From Fibrobacter sp. UWP2 (lineage in GTDB: Bacteria > Fibrobacterota > Fibrobacteria > Fibrobacterales > Fibrobacteraceae), in assembly GCF_900141705.1 (NCBI RefSeq), contig NZ_FQYM01000001.1, positions 372,001 to 436,000 on the forward strand: a stretch of DNA of 64,000 nt, written 5' to 3'. Position 1 is the first letter of the stretch; each line of letters starts with the position of its first letter. The position numbers and the translations under genes were made by a program. This document shows positions 8,247 to 17,246 of the stretch, one piece after another. The notes beneath the pieces are model-generated. The model ran no database searches, was not told the DNA's origin, and was given only the letters and a program-made list of their open reading frames with translations.

Positions 8247-9305
8247 ATGTCGACGATTCTTTTGCCAGAAACCCTTTCGGCAGCCAACAGCAAGGTGCTG
8301 CTGCAGAACTGCAAGAAGCAGCTCTGCACGGGAGCGCTTACCCTGGACGGATCGCAACTCAAGACCATGGACTACAGTGCCGACGCCTTTTTCGCGCTTC
8401 TCGCCGAGCTGGCCGAGAAAACGGGAAACAGGCTCACGCTGGCACACTTCAACGAAGACATCAAGGCGCACCTGAAATCGCTCCGCAAGATGGACCCGCC
8501 CGAAAAGCCCGTCAAGGGCACGAACAACGTCCTCGAGATGCTCGGCGGCCTCGGCTTCACGTTCATCAAGGAATTCGTCGAAGTCCTCATCCTGCTATTC
8601 ATGTCCATCTACTGGACCGTATTCGGGCCGTTCGACAAGGGCAAAATCCATTTTGGCGGAGTCACCAAGCAGATGTTCAAATCGGGCAGCGAAGCCATGG
8701 GAATCTGCTTCTTGTTCGTGGGGCTCATTTGCCTTACGATGGCTTTGCAGAGTTCGGTGATGCTCAACGCCGTCGGTGGCGGTTCGTACCTCGCATCCGG
8801 CCTCGGCTTCCTCATCTTCGCCGAAATCGGCCCGCTCCTCACGACCATCATCCTCGCCGGCCGTTCCGGCAGCGCCATGGCCGCCGAAATCGCAAACATG
8901 AGCGTCTGCGAAGAAGTCAAGGCCATCAAGTCCATGGCCATCCCGCCGGTGCAGTACCTGGTTGTCCCGCGCTTCATCGCCTTGAGCATCACGACACCCA
9001 TCCTCTCGTTCTGCTCGTCCATTGTCGGGTGCCTTGCCGGTTTCCTCATCGCCTACTTCTTCTGCGACATTTCTTTTTCTAACTACATGATGGGCATTCG
9101 CGACGGCATCGCCCCCATCACGTTCCTCAAGAGCAACGTCAAGGCGCTCGTATTCGGCTGGATCGTGACGCTCATCGCCTGCAACAAGGGCCTCAACGCC
9201 CACGGCGGCGCCGAAGCCGTCGGCAAGGCGACTACCGCGAGCGTCGTTTCGGCCATCTGTTCCATCGTCATCGCGGACACGCTGTTCGCCTTCATATTCT
9301 ACTAG
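8247..9305 (+). CDS. mlaE: MlaE-family lipid ABC transporter permease with fused N-terminal STAS-like domain
   Basis: 352 aa from the ATG at 8247; an in-frame TTG at 8235 is less likely. Residues 1-85 resemble a STAS domain (MlaB-like, with a predicted beta strand then DYSADAFFALLAELAE helix). Residues 100-352 are the MlaE/YrbE permease, with several membrane helices and the family signature around FAEIGPLLTTIILAGRSGSA. The protein is the inner-membrane channel of a retrograde/anterograde phospholipid transporter. The next gene starts 8 bases downstream and encodes its ATPase. In Escherichia coli MlaB is a separate protein, so here the regulatory domain appears to be fused; this fusion is known in other phyla. 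Confidence 0.9.
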   Translation: MSTILLPETLSAANSKVLLQNCKKQLCTGALTLDGSQLKTMDYSADAFFALLAELAEKTGNRLTLAHFNEDIKAHLKSLRKMDPPEKPVKGTNNVLEMLGGLGFTFIKEFVEVLILLFMSIYWTVFGPFDKGKIHFGGVTKQMFKSGSEAMGICFLFVGLICLTMALQSSVMLNAVGGGSYLASGLGFLIFAEIGPLLTTIILAGRSGSAMAAEIANMSVCEEVKAIKSMAIPPVQYLVVPRFIALSITTPILSFCSSIVGCLAGFLIAYFFCDISFSNYMMGIRDGIAPITFLKSNVKALVFGWIVTLIACNKGLNAHGGAEAVGKATTASVVSAICSIVIADTLFAFIFY

Positions 9306-9313
9306 GGGTAACC

Positions 9314-10096
9314 ATGGAAGAAATCCTGAAAGTAGATCACCTGAAGGCCAGTTACGGCAACGAGACTATCCTCAAGGACATCTCGTTCGGCGTAAGGAAG
9401 GGCGAAATCCGCATGGTACTCGGAAGTTCGGGTTGCGGCAAGTCGACGCTCCTGAACAATATCCTGAAATTCATCAAGTCGGATTCGGGAACCATCACCT
9501 ACTTCGGCAAGCAGTTCGGCCCCAAGGACGGGCTCGACAGCGAGACCCGCATGCACACGGGCGTACTCTTCCAAAGCGGGGCACTCATCGCCGACTTGAC
9601 TGTCGCCGAGAACGCGATGTTGCCCTTGAAACGCAGCATGCCCTACATGCCCAAGAGCCAGATGGAAGCGATTGTTGCAGACCGCCTGGAAAAGGTGCAC
9701 CTGTTGCACGCTTTCCACAAGTACCCCGGCGAGATTTCCGGCGGCATGAAAAAGCGCGCCGCCCTCGCCCGCGCTATAGCGCTCAAGCCCGAACTGCTCT
9801 TTTGCGACGAGCCTTCTACAGGCCTCGACCCGGTGACGGCACGCTCGCTCGACGAGCTGCTCCTGGAACTGCGCGACACGCTCGGCGTCTCGATGGTCAT
9901 CGTGAGCCACGAACTTGAGAGCATCAAGATTATTTGCGACCGTTTCGTGTACCTGAAAGACGGCTATGTCCTGATGGACGGCACGCTCCAACAAGGCATG
10001 GAGTCCGACGACCCGACGCTCAAGCACTTTTTCAGCCGGCAATGCCCCAAGGAAACGTATTCCACCGGCTTCTACAATTTTGAATTTATTGATTGA
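9314..10096 (+). CDS. mlaF: MlaF-family ATP-binding protein
   Basis: 260 aa ABC ATPase. Walker A GSSGCGKST (residues 37-45), signature ISGGMKKR (about 140-147), Walker B LLFCDEP (about 161-167) and the switch-His segment IVSHEL follow in order. The SGGMKKR signature rather than SGGQxQR is typical of the Mla/Ttg2 ATPases. It couples ATP hydrolysis to lipid movement through MlaE. Translation is tightly linked within the operon, starting 8 bases after mlaE and ending 12 bases before mlaD. Confidence 0.93.
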   Translation: MEEILKVDHLKASYGNETILKDISFGVRKGEIRMVLGSSGCGKSTLLNNILKFIKSDSGTITYFGKQFGPKDGLDSETRMHTGVLFQSGALIADLTVAENAMLPLKRSMPYMPKSQMEAIVADRLEKVHLLHAFHKYPGEISGGMKKRAALARAIALKPELLFCDEPSTGLDPVTARSLDELLLELRDTLGVSMVIVSHELESIKIICDRFVYLKDGYVLMDGTLQQGMESDDPTLKHFFSRQCPKETYSTGFYNFEFID

Positions 10097-10108
10097 GTTG
10101 GAGACACA

Positions 10109-11035
10109 ATGGAAACCACCCGATCCGAAAGAATTAAACTTGGCGCCTTCATGCTGTTTTGCGGCATCATGGTTTGCGTATTCCTCGGCTACGTGCTCAA
10201 GCGCTACCTGAGCGAGCAGTACGACAACTACTACACCATTTTCGACACCGACGTGAACGGTCTCTTTGTAGATGCAAAGGTCAAGCTGAACGGTATCGAC
10301 GTCGGTAGCGTCACGAACATCGTGATTAACGACTCGAACCTGAACCAAGTGGTGGTCTCGTTCAAGGTGCATGAGGGGACCCCTATTAAGCAGGGCACCC
10401 GCGCGGGCATGACGGCAGGCATGAACCTCACCGGCGAAAAACAGCTGGTGCTCTCGGGCGGCAATTTCAACGAGCCGAACGTTCCCGAGGGCGGCCTCGT
10501 GCCGGCGGCCTACTCCACCTTTGACCACATCACGAACCAGGCATCCAACATCGTGGGGCACGTAGATTCGGTTCTCGTAAACATCAACACCATTTTTTCC
10601 GAAGAAAACGCGCAGAACCTGAGCAAGGCCATCCAGAATTTCGAAGCCATGACAAACAACCTCAAGCGCGTCACGCAAAGTATGTCGGGACCCATCGAGA
10701 ACATTTCCAAGTCTGCGGAATCCATGCACAAGGTGATGACGGAAATCGAAGAAGCGAAGATTGCCGCCAAGGCCAGCGAAGACCTGGATATCGTCAAGGA
10801 AAAGCTCGAAGCCATCGACACGAAGAGCCTGAACGACAGCTTGCAGCAAGCCATGGCCGCCATCAGCCAGCTCTCCAAGCGCATGGACCTGATGATCTAC
10901 AACAACCAAGACCAGCTGGGCGAAGTGATGACGGAGCTTGGCTCCGTGCTCGAGAACCTCAACGAATTTAGCCAAAAGATCAAGAACAACCCGTCGGCAC
11001 TCATCCACGGCGAAAGCCAGAGCCGCCGTAAGTAA
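10109..11035 (+). CDS. mlaD: MlaD-like MCE-domain lipid-transport protein
   Basis: 308 aa. One N-terminal membrane helix (residues about 12-30) anchors the protein in the inner membrane. A single MCE domain follows (about residues 38-115, including DVNGLFVDAKVKLNGIDVG). The rest is a long helical tail with heptad repeats (about 130-300). MlaD proteins form hexameric rings that guide phospholipids across the periplasm. The coiled-coil tail is longer than in Escherichia coli MlaD (about 183 aa total) and recalls the long helical segments of the PqiB/YebT or mycobacterial MCE proteins. Third gene of the mla operon. Confidence 0.9.
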   Translation: METTRSERIKLGAFMLFCGIMVCVFLGYVLKRYLSEQYDNYYTIFDTDVNGLFVDAKVKLNGIDVGSVTNIVINDSNLNQVVVSFKVHEGTPIKQGTRAGMTAGMNLTGEKQLVLSGGNFNEPNVPEGGLVPAAYSTFDHITNQASNIVGHVDSVLVNINTIFSEENAQNLSKAIQNFEAMTNNLKRVTQSMSGPIENISKSAESMHKVMTEIEEAKIAAKASEDLDIVKEKLEAIDTKSLNDSLQQAMAAISQLSKRMDLMIYNNQDQLGEVMTELGSVLENLNEFSQKIKNNPSALIHGESQSRRK

Positions 11036-11049
11036 GGGGAAGAGCCATA

Positions 11050-11661
11050 ATGAAGAATATTCGAATTTTTGCCATTGTCGCAACGTTCCTAGCCACCACG
11101 ACGCTTACCGCATGCCTTGGAGGCGGCAAGAGCGAGCCCACCCGTTACTACACGCTCGCTATCGAGAACATCAATATGCCCTCTGCCGGCGACGCCCAGA
11201 ACGCCCCACGCGTCCAAATTCGCAAGTTCACCGTAGAGGCCGCCTACCAGAGGAACAACATTGTCTACCGCGAATCCGCCTACGACTTTATGTTCTACGA
11301 CCTGGACCTGTGGGCAAGCCGCCCCGACAACATGCTGACGCAGCTTGTGACCGAATACGTGAACCAAAGTGGTCTCTTTAAGCCCGCCGAGGCAAAGCCC
11401 ACGATCAAGCCCGACTACGAGATTGTCGGGAACGTGAACGCCATCGAGGAAGTGGACGAAGGCAGCAACCGCTACGTCCACCTCGCCCTGTCGCTTACCT
11501 TCCGCAAGGTCGACGATGCGAACGCCCTGTGGGAAGGCCGATTTGACGAAAAGATTTCCATGAACGGCAGTGAACCGCACCATGTGGCCGAGGCGGCATC
11601 CAAGCTTCTCGCCAAGTACATGGAACGCGCCCTCGGCGAAATCGCTTCGGCAATAAAATAG
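11050..11661 (+). CDS. ABC-type transport auxiliary lipoprotein (PqiC/YmbA-like)
   Basis: 203 aa. Signal peptide with lipobox LTAC near residue 20, then RYYTL, the characteristic first strand of the ABC-type transport auxiliary lipoprotein family (PqiC/YmbA). The protein is predicted to sit in the outer-membrane inner leaflet and receive or dock the MCE tunnel. It is the last gene of the operon, 14 bases after mlaD with a GGGGA Shine-Dalgarno. No MlaC-type soluble carrier or MlaA gene is present in the window, so this lipoprotein may be the outer-membrane partner of the system. Confidence 0.82.
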   Translation: MKNIRIFAIVATFLATTTLTACLGGGKSEPTRYYTLAIENINMPSAGDAQNAPRVQIRKFTVEAAYQRNNIVYRESAYDFMFYDLDLWASRPDNMLTQLVTEYVNQSGLFKPAEAKPTIKPDYEIVGNVNAIEEVDEGSNRYVHLALSLTFRKVDDANALWEGRFDEKISMNGSEPHHVAEAASKLLAKYMERALGEIASAIK

Positions 11662-11693
11662 GGATATTCACAAATTGTGTACCCCTTTTTTTG
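11662..11693 (+). terminator. rho-independent terminator of the mla operon
   Basis: An imperfect hairpin (GGG..TTCACAA / TTGTGTA..CCC) immediately after the stop codon, followed by seven T residues. Confidence 0.6.
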
Positions 11694-11752
11694 TGAAGGG
11701 GCACCCTCTTTTGAAAATTTTGATTAGTTTATAGATGTAAAAGGAGTGTCCT

Positions 11753-12172
11753 ATGGATTTCAACAGACAAGAAACATCTTCGATGGCAAAGCCCTATTTG
11801 TTTGCTGTTAAAATCACATTAGAAAACGTTCCTGCCGGGAAAGAAGACGAATTTGACGAAATCGGGCACCAGTTGTCGGCCCGTTGTAGAAGCATCCGCT
11901 TTTTAAAAGAAAACACCAGCGACGTGTTCACCGTCGTCGAGATCTCGTTTGACGAGTTCGAGGACTTTTTAATGACCACAAGCATCAAGAAAGAATACCT
12001 CAAGAGCTTCAAAATGACCGTGCAGCACTTTTCACACGACATGAAGCCCGTCTACGAAGAAAAGTTCATTGACTGCAAGGCCGTGTACATCGAAGAGTTC
12101 CTCTACGACAAGTCCGACACCTCGCAAGATCACCTCATTAAAACAATCGGCGTCAAGTGCAAGCGCTTCTAA
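11753..12172 (+). CDS. conserved-looking hypothetical cytoplasmic protein
   Basis: 139 aa, no signal peptide or membrane segment. An AAGGAG Shine-Dalgarno 6 bases before the ATG supports the start; a second ATG at residue 11 is possible. The protein is acidic and alternates beta and helix segments (for example LFAVKITLENV, then EDEFDEIGHQLSARCRSI), compatible with a small ferredoxin-like alpha/beta fold. It is a single-gene unit between the mla terminator and a hairpin that overlaps its own stop codon. Not recognised. Confidence 0.7.
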   Translation: MDFNRQETSSMAKPYLFAVKITLENVPAGKEDEFDEIGHQLSARCRSIRFLKENTSDVFTVVEISFDEFEDFLMTTSIKKEYLKSFKMTVQHFSHDMKPVYEEKFIDCKAVYIEEFLYDKSDTSQDHLIKTIGVKCKRF

Positions 12173-12182
12173 CAAGAAGCGC
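12163..12182. terminator. hairpin spanning a stop codon, probable bidirectional terminator
   Basis: A perfect 8-bp stem GCGCTTCT/AGAAGCGC with loop AACA. The TAA stop of the upstream gene (12170-12172) lies at the tip of the stem and loop. It separates two convergent genes. Only a loose T-rich stretch follows. Confidence 0.45.
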
Positions 12183-12196
12183 CACTAGCAGCATCT

Positions 12197-13333
12197 CTAT
12201 TTTTTTAGAATCGGCAAAAGCGAGAGCGCTGCCGAACTGAGCATTGCCGTAAGGGTCGGCCCGATCGGCGATTCACCAGCAAACTGGTACACCATAAAGC
12301 CAACGAACCAGGCCACCAGATTCCAAACCAAAATGACACGCGACGGAGCGCCGCGGCGCACCACGTAATGGGCCACCACAAGTACAGCGGCCATCGGGGC
12401 AAACACCGAGGCAATCAAGTACAAAAAGTCGGTATACCGGTCAATGATACCCGAAATCGCCAACAGAACGCCAATCGCGCAAACGACGACACCCACCAGC
12501 TTGGGGTTTAGCTTGCCGTAAATGGTCTTTGCCGATTCGCCAGCAGAGTAGGCGTCCAAAAAGGTTGTCGTGACCGTAGAGAAAATGACGACCACGACAC
12601 CCACCGCGCCAAGGCCTACGGCGAGAATTGCCGCCGGGAGCGTCGCGACGCCAAGGCTTGCAATCGCCATGCCGATGGCGTACATCCATATGCTCACCAC
12701 CGTATAGACAATCGCCGAGGTCGCCGTCGCCTTCAAGGGCTTCTCGGCATTCTTGGTGTAGTCCGAAATCAGCGGCAGCCACGAAAGCGGCATGGCGGCA
12801 GAGATTTCAAAGACGACCCAGAACGGGAGCGCCTCACCAAGAACCGGAGCCTCTGCAAAAGCCTGGCCAAAAATCTTGAAGCTGAGCACCGCGGTAAGGA
12901 GGGCGAGAAGTCCCATGGCAACAGACGCCACGCGAGAGAAATTCTTGAGACCCACAAAGATCCAGGCGGCCACCAAAACGGCGAGCACCACGCACCACAC
13001 GGCAAACGGGGCATTGCCAAAGAGCGCGCCCACAGCGGTAGAGCCCTGGGCGATCATCACCGCGGTCCAGCCCACAAGCTGGGTCACGTTGAGCACAGCA
13101 AAGAACTTGGCGCCGTATTTGCCGAACACGCCCGCCGTACTTTCCATGGCATTCACACGGGCCTTGGCCCCCATAAAACCGACGGCAAAAAGCATGAGTC
13201 CCCCGAGCAAATGCCCCAGGATCAAAGCCAGCCAGTTGTTCCCTGATTGAATTCCAGCCTCGATTTCTGCCACAGAAACCGCAGCACCAAACCAAATGAC
13301 ACCATTAGCGAAAACGCTAGTTTTCTCGTTCAT
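12197..13333 (-). CDS. cytX: CytX-type hydroxymethylpyrimidine transporter (NCS1 family)
   Basis: 378 aa with about twelve hydrophobic segments and no signal peptide. The N-terminal segment WFGAAVSVAEIEAG matches the conserved first helix of the NCS1 nucleobase transporters, CytX branch, and DAYSAGES recalls the family's later signature. CytX imports the thiamine precursor hydroxymethylpyrimidine. This assignment is reinforced by a TPP riboswitch directly before the gene. The start codon is preceded by GGAGGT, which is part of the riboswitch. It is slightly shorter than many NCS1 members (about 400-450 aa). Confidence 0.88.
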   Translation of the reverse strand: MNEKTSVFANGVIWFGAAVSVAEIEAGIQSGNNWLALILGHLLGGLMLFAVGFMGAKARVNAMESTAGVFGKYGAKFFAVLNVTQLVGWTAVMIAQGSTAVGALFGNAPFAVWCVVLAVLVAAWIFVGLKNFSRVASVAMGLLALLTAVLSFKIFGQAFAEAPVLGEALPFWVVFEISAAMPLSWLPLISDYTKNAEKPLKATATSAIVYTVVSIWMYAIGMAIASLGVATLPAAILAVGLGAVGVVVVIFSTVTTTFLDAYSAGESAKTIYGKLNPKLVGVVVCAIGVLLAISGIIDRYTDFLYLIASVFAPMAAVLVVAHYVVRRGAPSRVILVWNLVAWFVGFMVYQFAGESPIGPTLTAMLSSAALSLLPILKK

Positions 13334-13420
13334 ATTACCTCCGCAGGCATTACCCTGATCAGGATCCCGGGTATTTTCTCAGCCGCTCCGCACTCACGTA
13401 AGCAGCACCCCGAATGAATC
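13329..13420 (-). promoter_or_regulatory. TPP (THI-element) riboswitch controlling cytX
   Basis: Reading leftward, the conserved elements occur in order: CGGGGTGC, a variable P3 hairpin (GCTGCT/AGCGGC), CTGAGA, ACCC, then CCTGATCAGGGTAATGCC and GCGGAGGTA. The P4 3' strand contains the Shine-Dalgarno (GGAGGT), and P1 can be closed by TTCAT (13418-13414) pairing with ATGAA (13333-13329), which includes the AUG start. Ligand binding should therefore hide both the ribosome site and the start codon, giving translational repression by thiamine pyrophosphate. Confidence 0.9.
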
Positions 13421-13534
13421 AGCGCTAAATATAACATTTTTTGCTTTTCCCCTTCCTGGCGCCCTTCCTTTTTTATATATTTATGCATAAAAGCGAATAA
13501 ATGCATAAGGCAAAAAAAAACGGTGGTTCGTGCC

Positions 13535-16500
13535 ATGGAAAAGAAAATGACGCTACGCGAGGCTTTTGAAAGCAAGATGATGCTGCTCGATGGCGGCATG
13601 GGTTCTGTCATTCAGACTTACGGCATCAAGGGCGCGAACAACGACATGCTCTCCATCGAAAAGCCGGAAATCATTCTCGATATCCAGCGCCGCTATGTGG
13701 ATGCAGGCGTGGACTGCCTGACGACGAATACGTTCTCGAGCCAGCGCGTGAGCCAGCATGAATACCACCAGGAACACCGCATTGCCGAAATGAACCGCGC
13801 CGCGGTGAAGATTGCGAAGCAGGCCGCGGCAGAGGCCATGGAAAAGTATGGCCGTCAGGTGTACATCCTCGGCGACGTGGGCCCCACCAGCAAGATGCTC
13901 TCCATGAGCGAAGACGTGAACGACCCCGCGAGCCGTAGCATTACTTTCGACGAGCTGGAAGACGCCTACCTGGAACAGATTCAAGTGCTGGTGGAAGAAG
14001 GCGTCGACGCAATTCTAATCGAAACGATTTTTGATACGCTGAACGCAAAGGCTGCCGCAAGCGCTTTTACCAAAGTGATGGAAAAACGCGACGCCGATGC
14101 AGCCGCTGCAGGGATTGCCGCCGACCTCAAACCTGTGGAAGTCATGTTCTCCATGACGGTGAGCGATGCCTCGGGCCGTACGCTTTCGGGCCAGACGGTG
14201 GAAGCGTTCGCCGTGAGCGTGATGCACATGCATCCGCTTTCCATCGGCCTCAACTGCGGGCTCGGTGCCGACGGTATGGTGCCGTACCTGCGCCGCATGG
14301 GCAAGGTCGCTCCCTGCTACATTTCTTGTCACCCGAATGCGGGTCTCCCGAACCAGTTCGGCGGTTACGATGACACGCCCGAAGACATGGTGCGGCTCAT
14401 GGGCGTTTACCTGGACGACAAGCTGGTGAACATGATTGGCGGTTGCTGCGGTACCACACCGGAACACATCGCCGCCATGCGCAAGATGCTGGATGCCCTG
14501 CCGGCCGATTACGAACGCAGAAAGCCCGCGCCCAAGTACGCCACGAGCCCGCTATTACGCCTCGCGGGTCTCGAGCCGCTGTTCAAGGAACAGGTGCGCC
14601 CCAGCGACGGTGCCGACAGTTGCAACGCCGAAGACTTTGTGAAGGTGGGCGAACGCTGCAACGTAGCTGGCTCCAAGAAGTTCCTGCGTCTCATCAACGA
14701 AAAGAATTACGACGAGGCGCTTGACATTGCACGCAAGCAGGTCGAAGACGGCGCCGACGTGATTGACGTGAATATGGACGATGGCTTGCTCGACGCCACC
14801 GCCGAAATGCAGACCTTCCTGAACCTGATTGCATCGGACCCGGCCGTGAGCCGCGTGCCCATCATGGTGGACTCTTCCCGGTTCGAGGTCATCGAAGCGG
14901 GCCTCAAGTGCATCCAGGGCAAGAGCATCGTGAACTCCATCTCCTTGAAGATGGGCGAACAGGCGTTTATCGAGCACGCGCTTACCATCAAGCGTCTGGG
15001 TGCAGCCGTCATCGTGATGCTCTTCGACGAAGAAGGCCAGGCCACCAACTACGAGCGTCGCGTAAATATTGCCGCTCGCGCTTACGACATCATGGTGAAG
15101 AAGCTCGGCTTCGATCCTTCTGACATCATCTTTGACCCGAACGTGCTGACGGTCGCGACCGGCATGGCCGAACACAACGCCTACGCCATCGACTTTATCC
15201 GTGCTGTCCGCTGGATTATGGACAACCTTCCCGGCGTGCGCATTTCGGGCGGTCTTTCGAACCTCTCGTTCGCCTTCCGTGGCAACAACTACCTGCGCGA
15301 AGCGATGCATACCACCTTCTTGCATTACGCGATTCCGAACGGCATGGGCATGGCCATCATGAACCCCAGCGCGATTATCGATTACAAGACGATTCCGCTG
15401 GAACTCCGTATGGCCATTACTGAGGTGCTTTTGAACACGGAACCGGATGCTAGCGAAGCGTTGATTGAAATAGCAAGCCGCATGACTGCGGCCGCCGCTG
15501 CCGCCAAGGAAGCGGGCACCAAATACGACCCGAAGGCAATTTTCGCCATGAGCACAGGCGCGGGCAGTTCCGACGCGGGTAGTAACAGCGTCGCCGACTC
15601 CGCGCAGGCAAAAACCACGCCCGAAGAACGACTGCAAGAAGCGCTCCTCAAGGGAACTTCCACCACTCTTCAGCCCGACCTGATGGAACTCATCAACCGC
15701 GGCGATAGCCCGGTGGGAATCATCTCCGGTCCGCTCATGGACGGCATGAACGAAGTGGGCCGCCGCTTCGGTGAAGGCAAGATGTTCTTGCCGCAGGTGG
15801 TGAAGACCGCTCGCACCATGAAGAAGGCGGTAGAAATTTTGCAGCCCTACATCGAGGCGGGCAAGGACGCGAACGCTTCGAGCCGCGGAAAAATCGTGAT
15901 TGCGACCGTGAAAGGCGACGTGCACGATATCGGCAAGAACATCGTCTCCGTGATCATGGCCTGTAACGGCTACGAAATGGTGGACCTCGGCGTGATGGTT
16001 CCCGAAGACGTCATCGTGAAAGCGGTCATCGAGAACAAGGCCGACATCTTGAGCCTCTCAGGACTGATTACGCCCTCCCTCGAAGAAATGTGCACCGTGG
16101 CAAAAGCCATGCAGGCCGCGGGCCAGCGCATCCCGATTATCGTCGGCGGCGCAACGACCTCGCCCACGCACACGGCCGTAAAGATTGCCCCGTGCTACGA
16201 AGGCCCCGTATTCCACGTGCGCGATGCCGCCAGTAACCCGGGCCTCGTGCAAAAGCTCTTGGACCCCGCGACCAGCGAGCAGACCATTCAGGAAAACCGC
16301 GAAGAACAGCAGCGCATTCGCGACAAGCAAAACGGCATCCAGACCGAAGCCGCAAGCGCCATGGCCGCCGCCGAAAAGACTCCCGAAGAGCGCCGCTTCC
16401 AGTGCGACTGGAGCAAGTACCAGCCATGCGAACCTCCATTTATGGGCGAAAGCAAGCTCCCGCCGATTCCGCTCGAAAAAGTCATCCCGCTTATCAGCTG

Positions 16501-17200
16501 GGAATACTTCTTCTTCACCTGGAAAGTCAAGGCCGACCAGGAAGAAGCAAAGAAACTCAAGGCCGACGCCGAAGCACTTATCAAGAGTTTCACGAAGCCC
16601 GAGTATGCGCTGCGTGCCGTGCAGGCGTTCTACCCTGCCGCCGGTACGGAAAATTCCATCAGGTTCAACACGGGCCGTACCGGCACCGACTCCGACCTTG
16701 TCGAAGTCGTCACGGCACGCCAGCAGAACCCGGAAGGCACCTGCCTTGCCCTCTGCGACTACGTTGCACCCGCAAACGCGAAAACCGCAAGCATCTTTGC
16801 CGCTCCCGCCGGTAAGGACGCTTTCCGCGACATCGTGGGTGCCTTCGCCGTCACCGTGAGCGACGCCTTCGTGAAGCGCCTCGAAAAGCTCAAGGCCGAA
16901 CAGGGTGGCAGCGACTACGACGTTCTTTTGATGCAGACCGTCGCCGACCGCCTCGCCGAAGCCGGCGCCGAATACCTGAGCCAGGAACTCGCGCGCACCA
17001 AGGGCTGGAAGGGCATCCGCCCGGCCGTCGGCTACCCGGTACTCCCGAACATCAAGGAAATCTTCAACGTCGCGAAGCTCATCGACTTTGGCAGCGTGGG
17101 CATCAGCCTCACCGAGAACGGCGCCATGTACCCGCAGGCCTCCGTGAGCGGCCTCTACATCAGCCACCCCGAAATCGACTACTTCCACGTGAAGGTGTAA
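13535..17200 (+). CDS. metH: cobalamin-dependent methionine synthase
   Basis: 1221 aa from the ATG at 13535 (GTG 13523 is an alternative start). All four modules are visible: the homocysteine-binding barrel (1-310) with zinc ligands in LNCGLGADG and GGCCGTTPEH (about residue 302); the pterin-binding barrel (about 350-650) with VGERCNVAG; the cobalamin cap and Rossmann domain (about 700-890) with GDVHDIGKN (His ligand about residue 795); and the activation domain (about 930-1221) with RPAVGYPVLPN. It transfers the methyl group of 5-methyltetrahydrofolate to homocysteine. A low-complexity insert (about residues 665-700) separates the pterin and B12 modules. Divergent from cytX; no cobalamin or SAM riboswitch was seen in the 200-base gap. 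Confidence 0.96.
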   Translation: MEKKMTLREAFESKMMLLDGGMGSVIQTYGIKGANNDMLSIEKPEIILDIQRRYVDAGVDCLTTNTFSSQRVSQHEYHQEHRIAEMNRAAVKIAKQAAAEAMEKYGRQVYILGDVGPTSKMLSMSEDVNDPASRSITFDELEDAYLEQIQVLVEEGVDAILIETIFDTLNAKAAASAFTKVMEKRDADAAAAGIAADLKPVEVMFSMTVSDASGRTLSGQTVEAFAVSVMHMHPLSIGLNCGLGADGMVPYLRRMGKVAPCYISCHPNAGLPNQFGGYDDTPEDMVRLMGVYLDDKLVNMIGGCCGTTPEHIAAMRKMLDALPADYERRKPAPKYATSPLLRLAGLEPLFKEQVRPSDGADSCNAEDFVKVGERCNVAGSKKFLRLINEKNYDEALDIARKQVEDGADVIDVNMDDGLLDATAEMQTFLNLIASDPAVSRVPIMVDSSRFEVIEAGLKCIQGKSIVNSISLKMGEQAFIEHALTIKRLGAAVIVMLFDEEGQATNYERRVNIAARAYDIMVKKLGFDPSDIIFDPNVLTVATGMAEHNAYAIDFIRAVRWIMDNLPGVRISGGLSNLSFAFRGNNYLREAMHTTFLHYAIPNGMGMAIMNPSAIIDYKTIPLELRMAITEVLLNTEPDASEALIEIASRMTAAAAAAKEAGTKYDPKAIFAMSTGAGSSDAGSNSVADSAQAKTTPEERLQEALLKGTSTTLQPDLMELINRGDSPVGIISGPLMDGMNEVGRRFGEGKMFLPQVVKTARTMKKAVEILQPYIEAGKDANASSRGKIVIATVKGDVHDIGKNIVSVIMACNGYEMVDLGVMVPEDVIVKAVIENKADILSLSGLITPSLEEMCTVAKAMQAAGQRIPIIVGGATTSPTHTAVKIAPCYEGPVFHVRDAASNPGLVQKLLDPATSEQTIQENREEQQRIRDKQNGIQTEAASAMAAAEKTPEERRFQCDWSKYQPCEPPFMGESKLPPIPLEKVIPLISWEYFFFTWKVKADQEEAKKLKADAEALIKSFTKPEYALRAVQAFYPAAGTENSIRFNTGRTGTDSDLVEVVTARQQNPEGTCLALCDYVAPANAKTASIFAAPAGKDAFRDIVGAFAVTVSDAFVKRLEKLKAEQGGSDYDVLLMQTVADRLAEAGAEYLSQELARTKGWKGIRPAVGYPVLPNIKEIFNVAKLIDFGSVGISLTENGAMYPQASVSGLYISHPEIDYFHVKV

Positions 17201-17209
17201 TAGCCAACC

Positions 17210-17227
17210 GCGGCTATCAATAGCCGC
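17210..17227. terminator. intergenic hairpin between metH and the Opp-type ATPase gene
   Basis: GCGGCTAT-CA-ATAGCCGC, a perfect 8-bp stem between two convergent genes. It has no clear T-run, so termination is only likely. Confidence 0.4.
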
Positions 17228-17246
17228 TATTGAACAGTCGTTACAA

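Noticed and set aside
13421-13534. Cobalamin or SAM riboswitch in front of metH
   Set aside because: Neither the B12 box nor the SAM-I core is present on the plus strand; the structured element is the leftward TPP riboswitch.
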